NCBI GenBank assembly: GCA_964352735.1
Contig: CAYGTC010000006.1
Span: 62,001 to 126,000, forward strand
From: NORP309 sp964352735
Lineage (GTDB): Bacteria; Pseudomonadota; Gammaproteobacteria; Xanthomonadales; Marinicellaceae
DNA: 64,000 nucleotides
Direction: 5' to 3'
Part shown: piece by piece, positions 18,701 to 27,074 of the stretch
Position numbering within the stretch: the first letter of the stretch is position 1
How the letters are laid out: each line of letters starts with the position of its first letter
Translations under genes and position numbers: made by a program
The notes under the pieces: generated by a model
Database searches by the model: none
Told to the model about the DNA's origin: nothing
What the model saw: the letters and a program-made list of their open reading frames with translations, nothing else

Positions 18701-21500
18701 TTTCTTCAGCACGAGCAAGACGTACGCCCCTTTCATCTTTGATTAATGACATCGATGATATTAAATCTTTACTTTGATCTTGATCAGTGATGACATTTGA
18801 TACGCTTGATTCACTGGGCTTATTCTGTGATTTTTGATTCTCTGGATTGAAGTGGACGATTTGCTTCCAGCATCGGGTGATGTTATCGCCAAATATCAAT
18901 ACTAAATCATCGTCTTGGGCTGTTTGTAAAGCATGAGAAACAGCTTCTGTTTCGTCGGAAATAATCGTGATTTGGTCTTGCTTAACTCCAGATTTAATCA
19001 ATTGATCTTGTAACATCAATGGGACTTCGCGATCATCGCGGCCACGTCGATTGTCGTCGGCTTTAAGTATATAGTTGTCAAAATGTCCAGCCGCTTGTTT
19101 GGCTATTTCATAAATGTCTTCATCTCTTCTGTCTCCTGGGCCTGCCAGAACACAGGTTTTTTTACCAGATACTTCGAATCTGTCAATGGTTTGACACACC
19201 ACATGAATGGCCGCAGCATTATGACCATAGTCTAGTATGACTTTGAAAGGATGTTCATCGTATTGATTCATCCGACCTGGTGCTTGGAAGAAGGTCGAAT
19301 CAAATGTGCGTAACCCATGCCTGATTTGCTCAAGATCTTTATTCATGGCATAGCTGAGCGCTGCTGCAAACATGGCATTTTGTACATTGTGAATGGCTTT
19401 GCCCTCAATGGTTGCTGGTATGAGGTGTGTCCATAACAATGGGATGTGTTGACCATTGTTATAGATGGTGATCATGTCTCCATTGATGCCTTGTTCTAAC
19501 ACAAGAGCCATGCCTCCTTGTTTGATGTGCTCTTTTACCAATAAATGGCTCGGGTTCATCGTGACATAACAGACTTTTTTAGCCTCAGTGTAATCCGCCA
19601 TTTGTAAACACAAATGATCATCGGCATTAAGTACCGCTACATCTTGTGCAACCTCAACAACGACCCTTTTGATTTCTGCCAGCTGTTCGAGTGTGTCAAT
19701 GCCCTTTAACCCCAAGTGATCTGAAGCAATATTTAAACATGCTGATACATTGGTAGATTTATAACCCAGCCCAGCACGGACGATACCACCACGGGCTGTT
19801 TCAAGTACGGCCACATCAACAGTTGGGTCTCGTAAAACAATGTGCGATGCCATAGGGCCTGTCATGTCACCTTTAACGGTTAAATGACCATCAATATATA
19901 CACCTTCTGTTGAAGTGTTACCGACAATATGCCCCGCGGTTTTGAGGATGTGAGAAAGCATCCTTGCAGTGGTTGTTTTACCGTTAGTACCTGTAATGGC
20001 TGCGATCGGAATGCGATTTGGAGTATTGGCCGGAAATAACATATCCATCACTTTGCCTGCAACATCTCTGGGCTTGCCTTCTGAAGGTGCTACATGCATA
20101 CGAAAGCCAGGTGCTGCGTTAACCTCTACAATGGCTCCGCCAATTTCTTTGTACGATTTGCTGATGTCTTGGGTGAGGAAATCAACGCCGCCGACATCCA
20201 ATCCAACCGCCATTACAGCTCTGACAGCCATGGCTCTGTTGTCAGGATGCACTTCATCTGTCAGGTCAATGGCCGTTCCACCGGTAGATAAATTGGCCGT
20301 TGAACGCAGGTAGAATATTTCACCATCTGGTAATACCGTTTGTGTGGTGTGGCCTGCTTGTTCAATCAATAAATTGGCCTGTCTGTCCAATTGTAGTTGC
20401 GTTAATACTTTTTCATGCCCTACACCACGCCGAGGATCTTGGTTAACAATGTCAACCAATTCTTCGATGGTGTGTTTGCCATCGCCAATTACATGGCCTG
20501 GTACTCTTTTGGCAACAGCCACCAATTCGCCATTGATCACTAACATGCGGTGATCAAAGCCTTTGACCAATGATTCCACCAATATGCCTCTGGATTTGCC
20601 TTTTTCTCTGGCAAACCTGAATGCAGATTCAACTTCATTGTCATGATTGATGTCTATGGTAATGCCTCTGCCATGATTGGCATCTAAGGGTTTCACGACG
20701 ACCGGATAACCAATTCTTCTGGCCATTTTTACCGCTTGTCTTTCGGAATACACCAAACGTTGTCTTGGTAATGGCAACCCCAAGTCATAAAGCAAATTGT
20801 GTGTATCTTCCTTATCACAAGAAATTTCAACAGCAATATTGGTGGTTTTTGAAGTAATGGTTGCCTGTATTCTTTGTTGGTATTTGCCATGCCCAAATTG
20901 AACCAACGAGTAGTCATTTAACCTCAGCCATGGGATGCCCCGTTGTTCAGCCGCTTTAACGATAGAGGCCGTTGAGGGTCCCAGCTCTTTTCTTTGTGCA
21001 AAACGAATGAAATCATTTTTTTCTTCTTCAAAATCAAAATCATCTTCAATATATTCTTGTAATGAATCAGTCAGTTCTGCAGGCATCAATAAAAATAATA
21101 ATTGTCGGGCAATACGGGCTGCTTCAAGGCCAACGTCTCGTTGTTTGTATTCAAAGACCATGTTATAACAACCTTCTTGGCCGTCCATTGATCTGGTCTT
21201 GCCAAATGTTACGTCTGATCCTGCTATATTTTGTAATTCTAAAACGGTGTGTTCAAGAATATGCCCCATCCATGTGCCGACATCCTCCTTTAACCGACGA
21301 ATAAAGCCACCTTCGACGCCATAAGAGCAACCATGTTCATTTAAACCAGGCAGCGCATTGATGAGTCCATTTATGAAATCATCGCCAATTTTTGCCGATG
21401 GCCATTGTTCTAAAATACCGAGGTCTAATTGTTGCCTAATGACGGGGAAGTGGGCATACAAATTAGGGCCAACATAGACGTTTGTGCTTAATATTTTCAT
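18693..21500 (-). CDS. cphA: Cyanophycin synthetase CphA
   Basis: CphA polymerises aspartate and arginine into cyanophycin, a storage polymer with a poly-Asp backbone bearing Arg side chains, using ATP for each addition. The 935-residue protein starts with the characteristic KILSTNVYVGPNLYAHFPVI, then has an ATP-grasp domain (about residues 220-480; VVKPLDANHGRGITIDI, GGVDFLTQDI, EVNAAPGFRMH) that adds Asp. A Mur-ligase-like domain (P-loop AITGTNGKTTTARML near residue 500, HLGLKGIDT, LDYGHNAAA) adds Arg. AGAGGA precedes the ATG by 7 nt. About 60 C-terminal residues beyond the usual core (QSKDLISSMSLIKDERGVRL) are polar and of unclear meaning. It lies downstream of cphB and iadA in the same orientation. 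Confidence 0.97.
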   Translation of the reverse strand: MKILSTNVYVGPNLYAHFPVIRQQLDLGILEQWPSAKIGDDFINGLINALPGLNEHGCSYGVEGGFIRRLKEDVGTWMGHILEHTVLELQNIAGSDVTFGKTRSMDGQEGCYNMVFEYKQRDVGLEAARIARQLLFLLMPAELTDSLQEYIEDDFDFEEEKNDFIRFAQRKELGPSTASIVKAAEQRGIPWLRLNDYSLVQFGHGKYQQRIQATITSKTTNIAVEISCDKEDTHNLLYDLGLPLPRQRLVYSERQAVKMARRIGYPVVVKPLDANHGRGITIDINHDNEVESAFRFAREKGKSRGILVESLVKGFDHRMLVINGELVAVAKRVPGHVIGDGKHTIEELVDIVNQDPRRGVGHEKVLTQLQLDRQANLLIEQAGHTTQTVLPDGEIFYLRSTANLSTGGTAIDLTDEVHPDNRAMAVRAVMAVGLDVGGVDFLTQDISKSYKEIGGAIVEVNAAPGFRMHVAPSEGKPRDVAGKVMDMLFPANTPNRIPIAAITGTNGKTTTARMLSHILKTAGHIVGNTSTEGVYIDGHLTVKGDMTGPMASHIVLRDPTVDVAVLETARGGIVRAGLGYKSTNVSACLNIASDHLGLKGIDTLEQLAEIKRVVVEVAQDVAVLNADDHLCLQMADYTEAKKVCYVTMNPSHLLVKEHIKQGGMALVLEQGINGDMITIYNNGQHIPLLWTHLIPATIEGKAIHNVQNAMFAAALSYAMNKDLEQIRHGLRTFDSTFFQAPGRMNQYDEHPFKVILDYGHNAAAIHVVCQTIDRFEVSGKKTCVLAGPGDRRDEDIYEIAKQAAGHFDNYILKADDNRRGRDDREVPLMLQDQLIKSGVKQDQITIISDETEAVSHALQTAQDDDLVLIFGDNITRCWKQIVHFNPENQKSQNKPSESSVSNVITDQDQSKDLISSMSLIKDERGVRLARAEEND

Positions 21501-21600
21501 GGTTTATTCCTCTTTTTATATTATTTGAGACTTCAGTATTTATTTTATGACTTTTGATCTCCATCAATGGGGTAATATGCTGTCGCTAATCATAAGGCTG

Positions 21601-22419
21601 TTAACTCGGTGACGCTTCTCTGGTATTGATGTCATATTTAGCGCCTTCACCTAAAATATGCAGTTTCATACCAATTAAAGTAATACAATCCTGGTACCTG
21701 GCACTGTGCATCGAAGAATGGGTTAATTCTGATGGGTCAACCACGGTAATGGCTCCAGAGCCAACGACTTCAAAAACACCGTTTGGTGCAATAAAAGCAG
21801 CGGTATCTTCGTCAATGCCTATGCCAGAAATAAAAGGGTTATAAGATAAAGCAGCCAGCAATCTACCAATTCTATCTCGTTGTCTGAAGTGCTGATCAAT
21901 GATGACTTTGTTGGTTAAGCCAAGTCCTGGTGCCATGGTGGCTCCATCTTCTATTGGTGTAGGGCCTGGGCTACCGCCCGCGATCATGTGTTCTGAAACT
22001 ATTGCTGCGCCTGCTGATGTACCAGCAACATGTACGCCTTGTGCATTGAGAGAGCGTATTAATTTAGCTACTGGGGTGCCACCTAAAATGGTTGACAATC
22101 TTAACTGGTTTCCACCAGTGATAAAAATGCCTGTTGCTTTTTTGAGTTTTTCTTGAATCTCTTCTTTAAAACAGTCTTCTCTTTCATTGACTGCTATGTA
22201 AACTGATCGAGCGCCCATGCGTTCAAAGAGATCTACATACCGTGGTCCAGTGTCCTCCAACTGGGATGCGGTGGGGATGACCAATATCTTTGCATTTTCT
22301 CCACCTGATAGTTCACAAAATCGGCGCAAAACAGTCATGTTATTTTCTTTGTCTTCTGCTCCACCAATCGGAATAATCCAACCGCGTTCTTTATTTTCTA
22401 CACTGCCTGCTGGGCACAT
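21601..22419 (-). CDS. cphB: Cyanophycinase CphB
   Basis: Cyanophycinase is a serine peptidase of family S51 that cuts cyanophycin into beta-Asp-Arg dipeptides. The 272-residue protein shows the family's IIPIGGAEDKEN start, GIFITGGNQLRLSTILGGT, the nucleophile motif VAGTSAGAAIVSEHMI (Ser of G-T-S-A-G-A), GLGLTNKVIIDQHFRQRDRIGRL with the DQHF-x-x-R segment, and GIDEDTAAFI. Length is typical of the intracellular enzyme; no signal peptide is present. An AGGATA stretch lies just before the ATG. It sits 60 bp downstream of iadA and 100 bp upstream of cphA in the same orientation. Confidence 0.96.
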   Translation of the reverse strand: MCPAGSVENKERGWIIPIGGAEDKENNMTVLRRFCELSGGENAKILVIPTASQLEDTGPRYVDLFERMGARSVYIAVNEREDCFKEEIQEKLKKATGIFITGGNQLRLSTILGGTPVAKLIRSLNAQGVHVAGTSAGAAIVSEHMIAGGSPGPTPIEDGATMAPGLGLTNKVIIDQHFRQRDRIGRLLAALSYNPFISGIGIDEDTAAFIAPNGVFEVVGSGAITVVDPSELTHSSMHSARYQDCITLIGMKLHILGEGAKYDINTREASPS

Positions 22420-22479
22420 ATGTTATCCTGTAACTTGCTTATGTTGATTCGTGACTTTGCTTGCCTTAAGGTATCATCG

Positions 22480-23652
22480 TCATTGTTGTGTTTTTTCAAA
22501 ACCGCCAAATTTGATAATCTGATGGTTTTGATGGTGCCATTGGCCTAATGCCATGACTGAATGTATGGTGTTATCATCATCTAATATGATTAAATCAGCG
22601 TCTTTGCCTCTGCTGATATTGCCTTTGTTTTCCAATCTTAATAATTTTGCAACATTACTGGATAAGGTTGCAATGATTTCTTGTTCAAGGTAGCCAGCAT
22701 CCAGTAGTTTTTTTAAATATTCACTTAATAATGTGCATTGACCATAATCCAGATGCAATAATTCACCTTGCTCATCAAAATGCGGTAAACAGCCTCCACC
22801 ATCAGAGGAAACGGTCAATTTTGTCATGTCAAATCCTCCCTTTTTGTATTTAACAAATGCTTGTACTGCATCATATTCGTCTTCGATATCACTTTCTGGG
22901 AAGGCAGTAACATCCATTGAAATGCCCCGTGCAGTAAGTTTGCAAGCTTGATCAAATAAAGCGACTTTTCTATTACAATGGGTGGGGTTGAGTACCCTAG
23001 GTGGTATCTCAGTTTCATCCAGTAATTGTTCAATAAGGTCTAGGCCCCTGTGGCCATCTCCCAAATGAAAGTGTACAATGCCTGCTTTACCGGTCATCAA
23101 ACCCGCAACATGGCAATCGCCTGCAATCCTCGCTATTTCGTTGAATGTTGGTTGTGAAGAGCGGTGATCAGAAATGGCCAGTTCTCCTACACCGATTATC
23201 GGCTCAATGTGTACGATGTCTTTTCTGGCACATCCTGTCAGTGTGGTTAATGGAACATGGTAACCACCTGTATAGCACCAAGCACTCAGTCCTTGTTCTC
23301 GCAAGGCGTATACTTGTGCGATAAGCGATGAGGTGCTTCGGGTGGTGTCATCTGTGCCTAATAATCCCACTACTGATGTGACGCCAGCTTGAGTGTATTG
23401 ACTTAAATGTAGAGCAGGGACTTTGGTCTTAAAACCAGCTTCACCACCGCCTCCGGTAATGTGAGCGTGACCATCGATGATGCCTGGGATCAGCCTTTTC
23501 CCGTTAAAGTCTATGTCTGTTTCGAGTAATTTTGTATCGATATTGATAGGGTCTTTACTGATTGCAATGATGGTTTTTGAGGCAACTAAAACATGACAGA
23601 GGCCAATTGGTTCAGGGGTGAAAATGTTAACGTTTCTTAAACGATGTATCAT
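22480..23652 (-). CDS. iadA: Isoaspartyl (beta-aspartyl) dipeptidase, IadA type
   Basis: This amidohydrolase splits beta-aspartyl dipeptides. Next to cyanophycinase it should convert beta-Asp-Arg to free Asp and Arg, finishing cyanophycin breakdown. The protein of about 390 residues has the HxH metal site (IPGIIDGHAHITGGGGEAG), the TGKAGIVHFHLGDG segment whose Lys corresponds to the carbamylated bridging lysine of IadA, LNPTHCNRKVALFDQA, and SSDGGGCLPHFDEQG with the catalytic Asp. I prefer the ATG at 23652 (MIHRLRNVNIF) to an in-frame TTG at 23673. As the first leftward gene of the group it probably carries the operon promoter in the 23653-23783 gap. Confidence 0.93.
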   Translation of the reverse strand: MIHRLRNVNIFTPEPIGLCHVLVASKTIIAISKDPINIDTKLLETDIDFNGKRLIPGIIDGHAHITGGGGEAGFKTKVPALHLSQYTQAGVTSVVGLLGTDDTTRSTSSLIAQVYALREQGLSAWCYTGGYHVPLTTLTGCARKDIVHIEPIIGVGELAISDHRSSQPTFNEIARIAGDCHVAGLMTGKAGIVHFHLGDGHRGLDLIEQLLDETEIPPRVLNPTHCNRKVALFDQACKLTARGISMDVTAFPESDIEDEYDAVQAFVKYKKGGFDMTKLTVSSDGGGCLPHFDEQGELLHLDYGQCTLLSEYLKKLLDAGYLEQEIIATLSSNVAKLLRLENKGNISRGKDADLIILDDDNTIHSVMALGQWHHQNHQIIKFGGFEKTQQ

Positions 23653-23783
23653 TAATGCGTGTGTCCCAATCAATACTGAATAAGTATTCTATGTTACCTT
23701 ATCAGTATGTCCAAGACTACCATTTATTGTTGAGAATGGTGATTTTAAATGTCTGGGTTAAATATTATATTGTTAAGCCAATA

Positions 23784-24329
23784 TCAGATGTAATCCGAAA
23801 ATATCAGATTCAATTCTTCTGTGGTTAGTTCTCGATAAAAAAAATCGATGCCAACGACCAAAGAGTACAATATCAATGCGTGTTTCTTTACGTCTTTTTC
23901 ATGATGGTAAATTCCACGAAGAAGCTTTTCCAAGTATTGGTATCTTTGTTTGTAGACTGAATTAACAAATTTCTTTACTTCTGAATCTTCAAATGACCAG
24001 GCATTGATTTCAAACTCAAGCCTGTCTCCGTAGATGGCGGCATTGATGCATTGTTTTCCTAAGAGTGAGAGTTTTTCTTTGCTATTGCTGCCTTTTTCCG
24101 CATTTTCAATAAAAGCTTGCGTGTACTGTTGTTTCCACAGGCTTAACATGTTTCTTTCAAACGCTTTCTTAGATGAGAACCAATGATAAAAAGCCCCTTT
24201 AGTGACTTTTAACTGATCACATAAATGAGAAATTTTTAGGTATTTACGACCACGTTTGCCCAAGATGTCTAAACCAAGTTTTAGCCATATGACTTGGCTT
24301 TCTGGTGGTTTTTGTAAAGGTTTCTTCAT
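23784..24329 (-). CDS. TetR-family transcriptional regulator
   Basis: The 181-residue protein has an N-terminal TetR helix-turn-helix (ILGKRGRKYLKISHLCDQLKVTKGAFYHWFSSKKAFERNM: T/S-x-x-x-x-x-G-[AS]-x-Y-x-[HW]-F-x-x-K-x-x-[LF] pattern), then a helical ligand/dimer domain with no obvious relative. It diverges from the PNPOx-like gene, and the 203-bp gap holds two matching palindromes (24443-24486), the likely operators. The simplest reading is autoregulation plus control of the divergent gene. The ligand is unknown. Confidence 0.88.
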   Translation of the reverse strand: MKKPLQKPPESQVIWLKLGLDILGKRGRKYLKISHLCDQLKVTKGAFYHWFSSKKAFERNMLSLWKQQYTQAFIENAEKGSNSKEKLSLLGKQCINAAIYGDRLEFEINAWSFEDSEVKKFVNSVYKQRYQYLEKLLRGIYHHEKDVKKHALILYSLVVGIDFFYRELTTEELNLIFSDYI

Positions 24330-24442
24330 ATGTTATGGTGTTTTATTAAAAAATATGTGTTTTCAAAAGATATTTTACCTTATTTGATTGTTTTAATGCC
24401 GATTTGGTTAGATTCGGCATTAATTATATGTATTTTCTTTAA

Positions 24443-24486
24443 ACATACCATTAGGTATGTTAGTCTCAACATACCTAATGGTATGT
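24443..24486. promoter_or_regulatory. Twin palindromic operators of the divergent TetR/PNPOx pair
   Basis: Two 18-bp palindromes, ACATACCATTAGGTATGT (24443-24460) and ACATACCTAATGGTATGT (24469-24486), are separated by 8 bp. Each has perfect 7-bp arms (ACATACC/GGTATGT) around a 4-bp centre, and the two are reverse complements of each other. Centre-to-centre distance is 26 bp. A weaker third half-site, GGCATACCA, lies near 24495-24503. Position between a tetR-type gene and its divergent neighbour makes these its probable binding sites. Confidence 0.8.
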
Positions 24487-24532
24487 AGCTGTATGGCATA
24501 CCATTTTTATTAGTATAAGCATGAGGTAATAC

Positions 24533-25021
24533 ATGAAAATCACAGAAGAAATATTTCAAAAAAAGATTAAACCATTGTTTGCAAAATCAATGTTTTCATC
24601 AATCGCAACAGTTAATGAGAAAGGACATGCCCATGTCAGCCCAATTGGTAGTGTGGTATTATTGACTAAAGATCATGGCGTATACTTTGAAAAATTCACC
24701 AAAAATATTCCAGCCAACATTGAACAAAACGACATCGTGACCATTATGTCTGTCAATTCAGGTCGTTGGTTTTGGTTGAAATCTCTGGTTAAAGGTCAGT
24801 TTAATCAACCACCAGCCATTCGCTTGGTGGTTAAAATGGGAGCTTTAAAAACGGCTGGAGCTAAAGAGGAAAGCATATTTAAAAACAAAGTCGCTCCCTT
24901 TAAGTGGACCAAGGGTTACGAGTTGTTGTGGAAAGACATGTCGATGGTCAGGGAATTTGAGATCATCGATTATAAACCCATATTTCTGGGGCATATGACG
25001 AGTCAACAATTCTTATTATAA
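24533..25021 (+). CDS. Pyridoxamine 5'-phosphate oxidase-like (FMN-binding split-barrel) protein
   Basis: The 162-residue protein begins with the split-barrel pattern of PNPOx-like flavoproteins: MFSSIATVNEKGHAHVSPIGS followed by VYFEKFTKNIPANIEQNDIV and VTIMSVNSGRWFW. Members bind FMN or related cofactors and act on varied substrates. I cannot name the substrate. GAGG lies 10 bp before the ATG. Divergence from the TetR gene with shared operators suggests repression relieved by a small molecule. A MITE-like element begins 26 bp after the stop. Confidence 0.75.
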   Translation: MKITEEIFQKKIKPLFAKSMFSSIATVNEKGHAHVSPIGSVVLLTKDHGVYFEKFTKNIPANIEQNDIVTIMSVNSGRWFWLKSLVKGQFNQPPAIRLVVKMGALKTAGAKEESIFKNKVAPFKWTKGYELLWKDMSMVREFEIIDYKPIFLGHMTSQQFLL

Positions 25022-25046
25022 GTAATGGCTTAAAAAAGGCTGCTAG

Positions 25047-25165
25047 CCCGAATATTTTTTTCATAAAACCATTCAGGTACAAGGTGTACTTTTATAAATA
25101 TCGTTTAACCCCATGTTTTTCATAGGTAAAATCAACATTTTTACCGTTTTGATGAAATATTCGGG
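25047..25165 (+). mobile_element. MITE-like element, short form (copy A)
   Basis: This 119-bp element begins CCCGAATATTTTTTTCATAA and ends TTGATGAAATATTCGGG, so its ends are inverted repeats (CCCGAATATT / AATATTCGGG). The core CATTCAGGTACAAGGTGTAC with the following CGTTTAACCCCATGTTTTTC is shared with copies at 31687-31961 (opposite strand), 58240-58356 and 63081-63333. Compared with the long copies it lacks about 130-150 bp next to the left end. It lies between the PNPOx-like gene and hemB and encodes no protein. Confidence 0.8.
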
Positions 25166-25261
25166 ATAGATACAACTTTTAAAAGATTTGCTACACAATG
25201 AGGAGCCTCTTTATTCCTATTTGAATAACAGTAAGTTACAATAATGTTTTTTTTTAATTAC

Positions 25262-26263
25262 ATGAATATGACAACTTTTCCTCTCACCAGAAAAAGGCGT
25301 TTAAGACGCTCTGACTCAGTAAGATCTTTGGTCGCTGAAAATAATTTAACCACATCAGATTTGATTTGGCCTGTTTTTGTACTTGAAGGAAAGAATAAAA
25401 AAGAATCGATCAATTCTATGCCTGGTGTATACCGATTGTCGCAAGATTTGTTGATAAAAGAGCTTACTGAACTTCATGATTTGGGCCTTAAAGCGGTGGC
25501 TTTATTTCCTGTCGTGAGTGCCGATGGTAAATCTGATTTGGCTGAAGAAGCTTATAATCACAATGGTTTAGTACAACAAACCATTCGACATATCAAGAGT
25601 CTTTTGCCTGAATTGTTGGTCATATCTGATGTTGCCTTGGATCCTTATACCAGCCATGGTCAGGATGGGTTAATCGATGAAGAAGGTTATGTGTTGAATG
25701 ACGAAACCATTGAGGTGCTGGTGCAACAAGCTGTTTCTCATGCTGAAGCGGGCGCTGATATTGTTGCCCCATCTGACATGATGGATGGAAGAGTCTTGCA
25801 AATCAGAATGGCTTTAGAAGAGCATGATTTTCCTAATACCAGTATTTTGGCTTATTCGGCAAAATACGCCAGTTGTTTTTATGGTCCATTTCGAGATGCA
25901 GTTGGTTCGGCAGGTAATTTGGGCAAAAGCAGCAAAGAAAGCTACCAGATGAATCCAGCTAACGCCAATGAAGCCATTGATGAAATTGCTATGGACATTG
26001 ATGAAGGGGCAGATATGATCATGGTAAAACCAGGTATGCCCTATCTCGATATTGTGATGAAAGCGCGACAGCAATTTAATGTGCCTGTTTTTGCTTACCA
26101 AGTCAGTGGCGAATATGCCATGTTACAAAGTGCTATTGATAATGGCTATTTAGACGAAAAAAAAGCCATCATGGAAAGTTTATTGTGCTTTAAAAGGGCA
26201 GGTTGTGATGCCATTTTGACTTATTATGCTGATAGGGTCTTAAAATACCTGAATGAGGAATAA
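25262..26263 (+). CDS. hemB: Delta-aminolevulinic acid dehydratase (porphobilinogen synthase)
   Basis: HemB condenses two 5-aminolevulinate molecules to porphobilinogen in haem synthesis. The protein has the N-terminal arm (TRKRRLRRSDSVRSLVAEN), LIWPVFVLEG, the Schiff-base lysines in ILAYSAKYASCFYGPFRDA and MIMVKPGMPYLDIV, and PVFAYQVSGEYAM. I start at the ATG at 25262 (MNMTTFPLTRK) because family members begin just before the R-R-L-R-R arm; ATGs at 25244 and 25268 are also in frame, and none has a clear Shine-Dalgarno site. Its end overlaps aroE by 11 nt, so the two are probably one transcript. Confidence 0.95.
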   Translation: MNMTTFPLTRKRRLRRSDSVRSLVAENNLTTSDLIWPVFVLEGKNKKESINSMPGVYRLSQDLLIKELTELHDLGLKAVALFPVVSADGKSDLAEEAYNHNGLVQQTIRHIKSLLPELLVISDVALDPYTSHGQDGLIDEEGYVLNDETIEVLVQQAVSHAEAGADIVAPSDMMDGRVLQIRMALEEHDFPNTSILAYSAKYASCFYGPFRDAVGSAGNLGKSSKESYQMNPANANEAIDEIAMDIDEGADMIMVKPGMPYLDIVMKARQQFNVPVFAYQVSGEYAMLQSAIDNGYLDEKKAIMESLLCFKRAGCDAILTYYADRVLKYLNEE

Positions 26264-27074
26264 AAAATATCAATTAGCACTATTTGGGGATCCTGTTAAA
26301 CACAGTTTATCTCCTCAAATACACCAGAACTTTGCCCGTCAATTTGATTTAGATATTAATTATCAATTAATCAAGGTAAGGGCTGAAGATTTTGTTGAAA
26401 CAGTCAGTGATTTCTTTGCTAGTGGTGGCCATGGCGCGAATGTAACATTGCCACATAAGCAATTGGCATTAAGTTGTGTCAGTGATATAGGAGATAATGC
26501 CGTTCATGCACATGCGATAAATACGCTCTATCTTAATGAATCATCACAAATGGTTGGTGATAATACAGATGGTATTGGTTTTATTCATGATTTATCGAGC
26601 CGTTGTGGTTTCAATTGTCACAATAAGCACATCTTAATTTTGGGTGCTGGTGGTGCAACACAAGGTATCGTTCCTGCTATTATGGCTCAAAGGCCACAAC
26701 AGTTGGTGATTGCTAATCGTAGCTTGGATAAAGCAGAATTGATTGCTCATTTTTCATCAAGTCAAGCTGTTAATTTTGAACAATTAGAACAAATGGATCA
26801 TTCTTTTGACCTGATTATTCATGCCAGTTCTCTCGGGCACCAAGGTCGCACCCTTGAATTTTTTCAACATCAAGTTCACAATCAAACACTGTGTTATGAT
26901 TTGAGTTATGGAGAAGCAAAAGAAGCGTTCTTTGCACATGCGAGATCTATGAATATCACAACAATGTATGATGGTTTGGGTATGCTTGTAGAGCAGGCGG
27001 CTTGCGCTTTTAATTTATGGTTTGGATTGCAAGTTGATACTCAATCAATAACAGAACAATTAACTCACAAGTAA
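26253..27074 (+). CDS. aroE: Shikimate dehydrogenase
   Basis: AroE reduces 3-dehydroshikimate to shikimate with NADPH in aromatic amino acid synthesis. The 273-residue protein shows FGDPVKHSLSPQIHQNFA (substrate-binding S-x-S), GANVTLPHKQLAL with the catalytic Lys, GDNTDGIGFIHDL, the nucleotide-binding loop LGAGGATQGIV followed by IANRSLDKA (NADP-preferring N-R-[ST]), and GLGMLVEQAACAF. Length is standard. It overlaps the hemB end and abuts the sulfotransferase-like gene with no spacer. Confidence 0.97.
   Translation: MRNKKYQLALFGDPVKHSLSPQIHQNFARQFDLDINYQLIKVRAEDFVETVSDFFASGGHGANVTLPHKQLALSCVSDIGDNAVHAHAINTLYLNESSQMVGDNTDGIGFIHDLSSRCGFNCHNKHILILGAGGATQGIVPAIMAQRPQQLVIANRSLDKAELIAHFSSSQAVNFEQLEQMDHSFDLIIHASSLGHQGRTLEFFQHQVHNQTLCYDLSYGEAKEAFFAHARSMNITTMYDGLGMLVEQAACAFNLWFGLQVDTQSITEQLTHK

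Noticed and set aside
24443..24503. Closely spaced repeats as a possible CRISPR fragment
   Set aside because: There are only two inverted 18-bp palindromes with an 8-bp gap, placed between a TetR gene and its neighbour; these are operators, not direct repeats with spacers.
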